Assembly: GCA_022701365.1 (NCBI GenBank)
Contig: JAKUHH010000032.1
Location: 1 to 64,000, forward strand
DNA: 64,000 nt
Source: Mycocentrospora acerina
Taxonomy: Eukaryota; Ascomycota; Dothideomycetes; Pleosporales
Reading direction: 5' to 3'
Positions 56,865 to 64,000 of the stretch are shown here, one piece after another. The first letter of the stretch is position 1, and every line of letters begins with the position of its first letter. A model generated the notes under the pieces. It made no database searches. It was given only the letters and a program-made list of their open reading frames with translations, and was not told the DNA's origin. Both the position numbers and the translations under genes were made by a program.

Positions 56865-59800
56865 ATGCTATCTGAAGCTCGGTTTGCCGTCGTTGCTGGC
56901 ACGGGTACTTTCGACTTCACGCCCGCCTTCGAGGATGCTGTTCTCCGCATTGCCCCTTCCGGCCTCTTTCTGGTTGTAGCCCTCCAGCGTCTCATCTGGC
57001 TCGCGAGACAGCCTCGAAAGGTGGCCAAAAGCAGCCGGTCAATCGTGAAACTGGCACGTGTTTATCTCTGCTCCCAAAACCATATATTTATATACTAGGT
57101 CCATTGTATTCCCACAAGAGAATAACTACTGACTGGATCAGTAATTGCAGGGACTGATCAGCGTCTACACAGTTCTACAATTTGCAGTCTTACTGTACTG
57201 GGCTCTAAATGCAGAGAAGTGGCCTTTCTCTCAGTTGCGGACATCGGCCGCCGTGCTCACCTTTGTCGATGGATTCTTGCTTTTGTTTCTGTCACATGCC
57301 GAGCACGCGCGCACAGTGCGACCATCGACCATTATCAACGTTTATTTTCTCTTCACTTTGCTCTTTGACTGTGTCGTCACTAGAACCCTGTGGCTTGCCG
57401 ACCACGACTCCGCCATCTTGGGCCTCACCACCTTGACCGTCGCGATCAAAGTCTTCGTCTTGACTTCGGAAGCTTGGGAAAAAAAACCTATACTCCTGTC
57501 CCAGTACCAGCATCTCTCCCCAGAGGCAACCAGTGGAATACTGGCCCGGAGTATCTTCTGGTGGCTGAATTCACTGCTGCGAACCGGTTTCACTCGCTCC
57601 CTCACCAGTGACGATTTGCACCCCGTTCATGGCAGCTTAGCGGCACGAACACTACTCCCCAAGGCGCAAAACTCTTTCAATTCAACGAATCAGTCTAACC
57701 GCTACGCCTTGGCCTTCTCGACGCTGTGGGCCACCAAGTATATCTTTCTGGCTGGCGTGGCACCCCGGCTTGTATTGGCAGCCTTCAAATACACGCTGCC
57801 CTTTCTGATCACCAGAACGACTTCATGGACGGCTGATCCATCACAGCCGGATGCAATCGGATGGGGGCTGACGGGCGCATGGCTGTTGGTCTTTCTTGGA
57901 CAAGCAATTTCGAACGGCTTCTATTACCAGATGACGTATCGATTTGTCACTTCAATTCGCGGTAGTCTCTGTAGTTTGATCTATAACAAGACATTGGGTA
58001 TTAATAGCATAGCCCTCGACGAATCTGTGGCGGTGTCACTCATGTCCACAGACGCTGAGAGTATTTGTCATAGCGCCGCAACCTTGCACGAGCTTTGGGC
58101 CTCACCAATGGAATCTGCAGTTGCCATCTTTCTCCTGTACAGACAGCTTGGCCTTGCAGCTCTAGCCCCAGTCGTTGTAGCGATTATTGCCACTGCAGGC
58201 ACGTTCCAACTTGCCCGATTCGTTGGCATGGCCAAGAAAAGATGGATGAAGGGAATCCAAACTAGAGTCGATGTAACGGCTTCCGTCATTGCATCCATGA
58301 AGGTTAGATTCCCGCTGGAGTACCTTATGATACATGTTCTTGTATACGCTAATCATTTTGTTGCAGGAAGTTAAAATGCTAGGCTTGTCAGATATCGTCG
58401 CCGACATGATCCAGAACCTCCGCGTGGCAGAGCTGGACTTGTCAAAGCAGTATCGCAAACTGCTGGCCGTACAAACATTCATTGGTAGGTCCCTAACCTA
58501 TAGACCCTTGCTACACCGCGTTTTTACTGCGTCGTCATGACGCCAGCTGACCTTTTTGGCCGAGCAGCAATGAACACGGCCACCATCGCCCCTTTGGCGG
58601 CCTTTGCAACATTTGTGATTGTTTCCAAGAGCACTGGTCAGCCCTTAAACACAGCGTCTGCTTACACTTCGCTCTCACTGATATACCTCTTATCGGATCC
58701 CATGGTTGTCGTGTTTCGGACTATCCCATTCGTCAGCGCTGCCCTCGCGTGCTTTTCTCGCGTCCAGGACTACTTGTTGTTAAAAAGCTGTATTGATTAT
58801 AGGCTGCCCTTCAGCGAGCGGAACTATCATCCAAGCCAAGACGATGAAAAAGAAGGGACGCTTGTGGCGATATCAGGAGCCAGCTTTGGCTGGATATCTG
58901 GAAAGCCGGATATCCTCAGCGACATTACTGTCAACATCCAAGGGTCATACTTCACCTTCATCGTTGGACCTGTGGGCTCGGGCAAAAGCACCCTCATTCG
59001 AGCGATTCTGGGAGAAGTCCCACTCCGAGCAGGTTTCGTCTACGCCAATCCCGGCAACATGGCGTTTGTTGGTCAGGAGCCGTGGATTCAGAACCTGACG
59101 ATACGCCAAAATATCCTAGGCAGTGCCAGCTACGATGCGGAATGGTATGGCAAAGTTGTTCACGCGTGCGGCCTGAAGCAGGATATTGGTGAGCTTCCCG
59201 AGGGAGACACGACAAGGGCGGGCAGTGCGGGCTTTTCGTTGAGCGGCGGCCAAAAGCAGCGGCTCGCCTTGGCCCGAGCCGTTTATTCCAGAGAAAAGAC
59301 AGTCTTGTTGGATGATGTCTTTGCAGGGCAAGATGCAGCTACCGAAGAGCACATCTTCCAGAATCTTTTTGCAGAGACGGGTCTCTTCCGGCAGATGGGC
59401 GTAACTGTGGTCTGTGTCACGAATGCCATCTATAGACTTGCTTATGCCGATCATGTAGTCGCTCTGGATATGAACGGCCATATTGTGCACCAAGGCTCAT
59501 TCACTCAACTTCAGTCGGATACAGATTATCTGCATGGGCTTGCAGTCGAGCAGAACGGCGCAATTGACGCGCGAAATGCAGCTAAATTATCGCCGCAGCA
59601 TCACGACGAGACTGCTCCCAAAAGCCGATCCGAGAACGATATTGATCAGGACAGCGACCAATCTATAACGCCCAGTCGAGTTCTCGGCGAATTTGCCACA
59701 TATGCATATTACTTTGGCTCCGTCCCTGTATGGCACACCATACTATTCGCTGCTCTCATCATTCTGTACGCGGGAGGTGCTCGGATGACGGCACTTGTAC

Positions 59801-61547
59801 TCAGCTTCTGGACAGACACTGCAGAAGAATACGGGCAAGCTACCAATGACTACTTCCTCGGGCTCTTTGGAATGCTCACTGGTCTCGCTGTCTTGGGCAT
59901 CACAGGGGCCGCCTATATCTTCTTGGTCGTCATGGTACCTTTGAGCTCTGAAGTTCTCCACGCCCGACTTCTAAAATCTATCATGAATGCCCCTGTAGCC
60001 TTCTTCTCGCGCACCGACGTTGGAGTCACCACTAATCGCTTCAGCCAGGACATGTCAGTCGTCGACACCGAGCTGCCCTTCGCCCTAGTAGACTTTTGCG
60101 TCAACTTTGCCCTGATCATCATGTCGGTTATCCTGATGTGCGTTTTTTCTGGGTATTTTGCAGCCGTACTAGTACCTTTCTTTGTTTTCTGCTGGTGTGA
60201 GTTTTGTCCACCCACCTCCAAGCCCCTCTCTGTGACACAAGAAGTCATGGCACTAACCCCAAGCTAATATGACTATGGGCCACAGTGTTGCAAAGATTCT
60301 ATTTGCGAACGTCTCAACAGATCCGACTGTTTGATCTCGAAGCTAAATCTCCCCTATTCACCCAGTTTATCGACCTCCTTCAGGGCTTATCCACTGTGCG
60401 GGCGTTTGCGTGGGGGCCGCGCTTTACCGAGCGGTATCTGGACCTTCTCGACGCCTCGCAACAACCCTTTTACTTGCTCTTCTGCATCCAGCGCTGGCTA
60501 GGCCTCGTACTCGACTTGATGACTGCTGTCCTTGTAACCGTCATGATGGTCCTGGTCGTGAAGCTGCGGACGCAGCTGTCGGCGCAGTACGTGGCCCTAG
60601 CCTTCGTGCAGATCATGTCATTCGGCCAGTCGCTGGCCCATGTCATACAGGACTGGACGCAGCTCGAGACATCGTTTGGTGCCGTTGCGCGTGTCAAGAC
60701 GTTCTGCGCTGACACCGAGTCGGAGAATCGGCCCACTGAGACTGGTACCGCGCCTGAGAACTGGCCGGCGCATGGTCGCATTACCATCAAGGATCTAGTG
60801 GCTTCGTACGATGAAAACGGCGGCAGCGAACCTGTACTCCGCGGCATGAGCCTCGATATCCCCGCCGGTGCTAAGGTTGCCATATGTGGCCGCAGTGGGA
60901 GCGGCAAGAGCTCGCTACTGGCCTGCATCCTGCGCCTCCTCGATATTGATGCCGGCTCACGCATAAACATCGATGGTGTCGATACGACAACGCTGCCACG
61001 GCAGGCTGTGCGCGCTGCTGTCGCTATTGTGCCACAGCACCCTTTCTTCTTGAAGCATACGAGCCTGCGCGACAACCTTGTCGTCCTTCACCGACAGCAG
61101 CACCAGAAGAAGTATGAACAGCAGGGGCAGCAGCAGCAAACTGACGAGGATGACAAAATCGTCGAAGTCCTACGCCAACTTAAGATGAATGATGTCGTAG
61201 AGCGGCTGGGTGGCCTCGACAGCCCGCTAGACACCGATCGGCTCTCGCAGGGCCAACGTCAGCTCCTTTGCATCGCCCGGGCCATACTGGCGGGCAGGCG
61301 GATCATTTTAATCGACGAGGCGAGCAGCAACATTGATGAGCGGTCTGAGCGCCTCATTAGGAAGGTTATGCGCAAGCAATTTGCCAGCTGCACTGTCGTT
61401 GCTGTTGCGCATCGCCTAGGCGCTGTTGTTGACTTCGATCGTGTCGCTGTCATGGGTGGTGGTCGGCTCCTGGAATGGGACAGTCCTCGTGCTCTCCTAG
61501 AGCGAGATAGCGAGTTTCGGAGGCTTTGGGATCTTGGGGCAAATTAA
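56865..61547 (+). CDS. ABCC (MRP-like) full ABC transporter
   Basis: Membrane exporter with an N-terminal extra membrane domain and two TMD-NBD halves, about 1,449 residues in five exons (56865-57053, 57151-58302, 58367-58484, 58568-60196, 60286-61547). NBD1 has Walker A GPVGSGKST, Q-loop GQEPWIQN, signature LSGGQKQR and Walker B TVLLDDVF; its H-loop position reads VCVTNAIYR and lacks His, as often in MRP-type NBD1. NBD2 has GRSGSGKSS, LSQGQRQLLCIARA, IILIDEASSNID and AVAHRLG with the switch His. A Gln-rich insertion (about QQHQKKYEQQGQQQQ) lies between the NBD2 Walker A and signature. The first intron would need a GC donor (CTG/GCACGT) or a weak GT donor. No stop or frameshift is seen, so unlike the NRPS it may be functional. 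It likely exported, or protected against, the peptide. Confidence 0.88.
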
Positions 61548-61806
61548 TGAATTGCCTAGCTCTGTAGATTTCGTTATCTTTTAGAGTAAAGATTTGTATG
61601 TAAAGAATGCCTATGAATCAAACCTTAAAACTGATAGTTAATCTAAACACTTAAGAATTCTTGTCCCTATTTTGTCCCTTTTCAACGAACCATCAGATAC
61701 TTTGATGTTTCCTTTTGATACCTGCATTATTTGTTCTAATTTTACTAGTTCTTATGATGACTTGATACATCCATTTTGAGACACAGCAACTATTTTAATT
61801 TCAATA

Positions 61807-63023
61807 CTACAGACAATCCTTTAGAAGCCGAACTAGATCAGACTCATTTTCTGTGTTTAAAGCTAACCTCGGTATTTCTATAGCTGCTTTCCACTGTTGT
61901 CCTAGATGATCAATAATAATGTTAATGTCATGACCAGGTAATCCTCTGTAGACCCAAGTATCAGGCAGCAGCTTGAAAATAATAAGATAATGGACAAGTA
62001 TAATCAAAGCAAAAGGCTTTCGTTCTCGGGCCATCACGAGAAAGTTCGAGGGCACCACGTCGAAAGCCCATGCTTTGACTTTCTTTTCCAGTGACGAATG
62101 ATGAACGGGGGTTCCCAAAGCGCTGATAATCTTGCCTACCTCTCCTGCTGCGAAGCAGAGTATGTCATGTTCTGCGTCAGTCATGTTTTTTCTTCCGTTC
62201 TCGAGAGCGCTGAGGATGTGTGAAGGAACTGTGGCCGTAAGTAGAACCTCTTCGCAAGAGGTATACAAAGACAGGTCCTGAGAGTCGCTTTCTTGGCCTA
62301 GCCTAGGAGTATTTAGAGGGGTTGCCTTAGGACTACGAAAATTACGTTGCCCCAATGCCAAGACCAGCCAGTTTACCACCCATAGGTCAGCCTCCCCTGA
62401 TACCCGATCGGCGGCGAATGAAACTGTAGCAAGCAAGATGGATGCGCCACGAATAGCATCGATATTTTGAGGCGATGTACACGCGACTGCTTCCCGTAAG
62501 CCAACAAGCGCTCGGTCCCGATATGCACAGAAGGGTAGAGTCTCAGGCCATGTGGGATCACTGCACCCGAGATGTACCATGGCGAAGAGAAGAATCGTGT
62601 CCATAAGAAATTGGTGCCGGAACGCAAGTTGCGGCACATCGATCTTCAGCGAGGTCGAGATTGACTCAGGGAAGTTTGAGGAAAAGTATTGCGTCGTAAA
62701 TACACAATAATGATGCATCAAACGGAGATTAAGCAATGCCCCGTCTTCGCTTATGGGTGCACGGACCATCGGCGTTAACTCAGATGTATGACTTGCGTTG
62801 ACAGTTGTTGATGAGACAGTTCGCTTTGATGTTGGCAGGTAAACGCACGCCGTGTCATTCCGAAGGCAGCCTGCACATCGCGGTTTCGATTCATCGCACT
62901 ATAGGTGAGCATGTCAGCGTATGCATTGGTACTTGGCAGGACACTCCATACTTTCACACGTCGGAGCTTACAACTTCTGCATCCGTGTCTAGTCTTACTA
63001 TGAGCGCGGATTTTATATACCAT
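61807..63023 (-). CDS. Zn2Cys6 transcription factor
   Basis: Two exons (63023-62952 and 62898-61807, 53-nt intron GTATGG...CTATAG) give 387 residues. The intron splits the zinc cluster: exon 1 has CRSCKLRRVK and exon 2 continues with CDESKPRCAGCLRNDTAC, which together give the standard six-cysteine Gal4-type motif near the N-terminus. The remainder, starting near MVRAPISEDGALLNLRLMHH, is the helical regulatory region found in many short fungal Zn2Cys6 proteins and ends LVRLLKDCL. Length is normal and no lesion is seen. The gene is convergent with the ABC transporter at the end of the NRPS cluster and is the likely pathway regulator; this role is inferred from position. Confidence 0.85.
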
Positions 63024-64000
63024 AATGAACGCACAGTAAGGAACAAAGTGCGGACGGTGGTTGGATGTTAGTTTAGCCTGGTGTTGTCAGGCTCAGTCGC
63101 GGTTTCTCCGAAGCTACCGGTGGGCATCGATGTCTAGGTATGCTCGCCCAGCTGACCGATTTCGCAGCTGACGCGGCATCAACTTTATTCCGTGCCGCCT
63201 CGGTCCATTCTCACAACCGGCACAGCACAATTTCGCGCTATTATTCACTAGCAACGCTGTTTGATTAGCTAGCACTCAGGAGCAGCACCGATCATTACTA
63301 AGGTTTCATAGCGACAACGTGGTGCGCGACAGTCAACATGAGCGGCTGATTCTGAGTAGGGCTCAATCGAAGGTCAAAATGCCAAAGCCTCATTCACAAG
63401 CAAACTCCACTTCTAAGCCCAATTATTTACGATGCGTTATAATTTATTAATCGAACTAGAGAAATTTAGTTTTCAGTAGCATCGTGTGTGTGAAACCTTC
63501 AAAATACCCACTTCCTTATTAGTAAGCGCCTGAGTCGTTTCCGGCGCTGATTGAGTGCACACATTCATCATCAATGTCAGCACGGAAAATGTAGTTGGCC
63601 AGGAGCGTTGCTTTAAGGAGAAACAATGGATAGGGACATATGTAAGCTCCGAATACCCCTTCCCTACGGAGAAACCAGGATCTTGAATCTAAGCCAAGAA
63701 TTGGGGTTTTCATACACAAATGTCAATTTAGTGCGCGAGAAAGTTGTCAGTAAACGCGGTACTTGATTGCACGCTTAGTTCTACCCTGAATATTACTTAA
63801 ACAGTCAATTGGAATGATTAAATTTGGGGTGCCTTTCTTTGCCATACGCCATTGAAATATCATTCTATAACACCTACAATCCTACTGCTATAACTTGCAG
63901 TGCCCATAGAGTACTCAGAACCCGTGGACTCCATGCACTGCTTTGCTTATCACAGCTCCATCTCTTCAGCATAAAGTCGGTGCTTAGTGCATCTCTTCGT
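63024..64000. other. Intergenic at the right edge, no gene seen
   Basis: About 980 bp. Only short frames without features occur (for example 63519-63719, minus). The first part presumably contains the promoter of the Zn2Cys6 gene. Confidence 0.5.

Noticed and set aside
1..64000. tRNA, rRNA or riboswitch genes
   Set aside because: None noticed on reading; no cloverleaf or rRNA-like sequence stood out, though a dedicated scan was not possible.

Overview
The window looks like nuclear DNA of a filamentous ascomycete (Pezizomycotina). Genes carry short introns (about 45-95 nt) with GT-AG ends and CTAAC/CTGAC-like branch points. Gene-rich, roughly GC-balanced islands alternate with long AT-rich stretches full of broken retroelements, and the families are fungal (Zn2Cys6 and C2H2+Zn2Cys6 regulators, a DUF3632-like protein, a PAF-type antifungal protein, a multimodular NRPS with a terminal condensation domain). 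Two copies of one LINE 3' end differ largely by C-to-T and G-to-A changes, the signature of repeat-induced point mutation (RIP).

Layout. 1-8.8 kb: AT-rich retroelement graveyard (gag-like ORF with CCHC knuckles, LINE 3' ends with A-tails, short LTR-like repeats, a captured fragment of a glutamine-synthetase-family gene) plus one small spliced gene. 8.8-21.8 kb: a gene cluster with two phytanoyl-CoA-dioxygenase-like enzymes, an S15/CocE-type hydrolase, an MFS transporter, an FAD monooxygenase and a C2H2/Zn2Cys6 regulator; the second dioxygenase is frameshifted and the regulator has an in-frame TAG. 21.8-32.8 kb: mostly AT-rich, holding a frameshifted DUF3632-like gene and an intact-looking PAF-family secreted antifungal protein gene. 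32.8-63.0 kb: an NRPS cluster made of a glutamine-synthetase-like ligase, a four-module NRPS of about 17 kb, a divergent cysteine-synthase/rhodanese fusion, a D-amino-acid oxidase, an ABCC transporter and a Zn2Cys6 regulator.

The NRPS reads partial C-A-T-C-A-T-C-A-T-C-A-T-E-C(T) over seven exons (about 5,250 codons). It contains six in-frame stops and one single-base frameshift, with homology continuing across every lesion. All six stops can be explained by CpA-to-TpA transitions. The neighbouring D-amino-acid oxidase has an in-frame TAA, and the cysteine-synthase fusion has lost the AG of its first intron acceptor. The transporter, regulator and ligase look intact. The simplest reading is a recently inactivated pathway for a small, probably macrocyclic peptide with a D residue set by module 4. 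Several NRPS introns and loops are swollen by micro- or minisatellites. All functional calls are from reading translations and motifs by eye; no database search was run.
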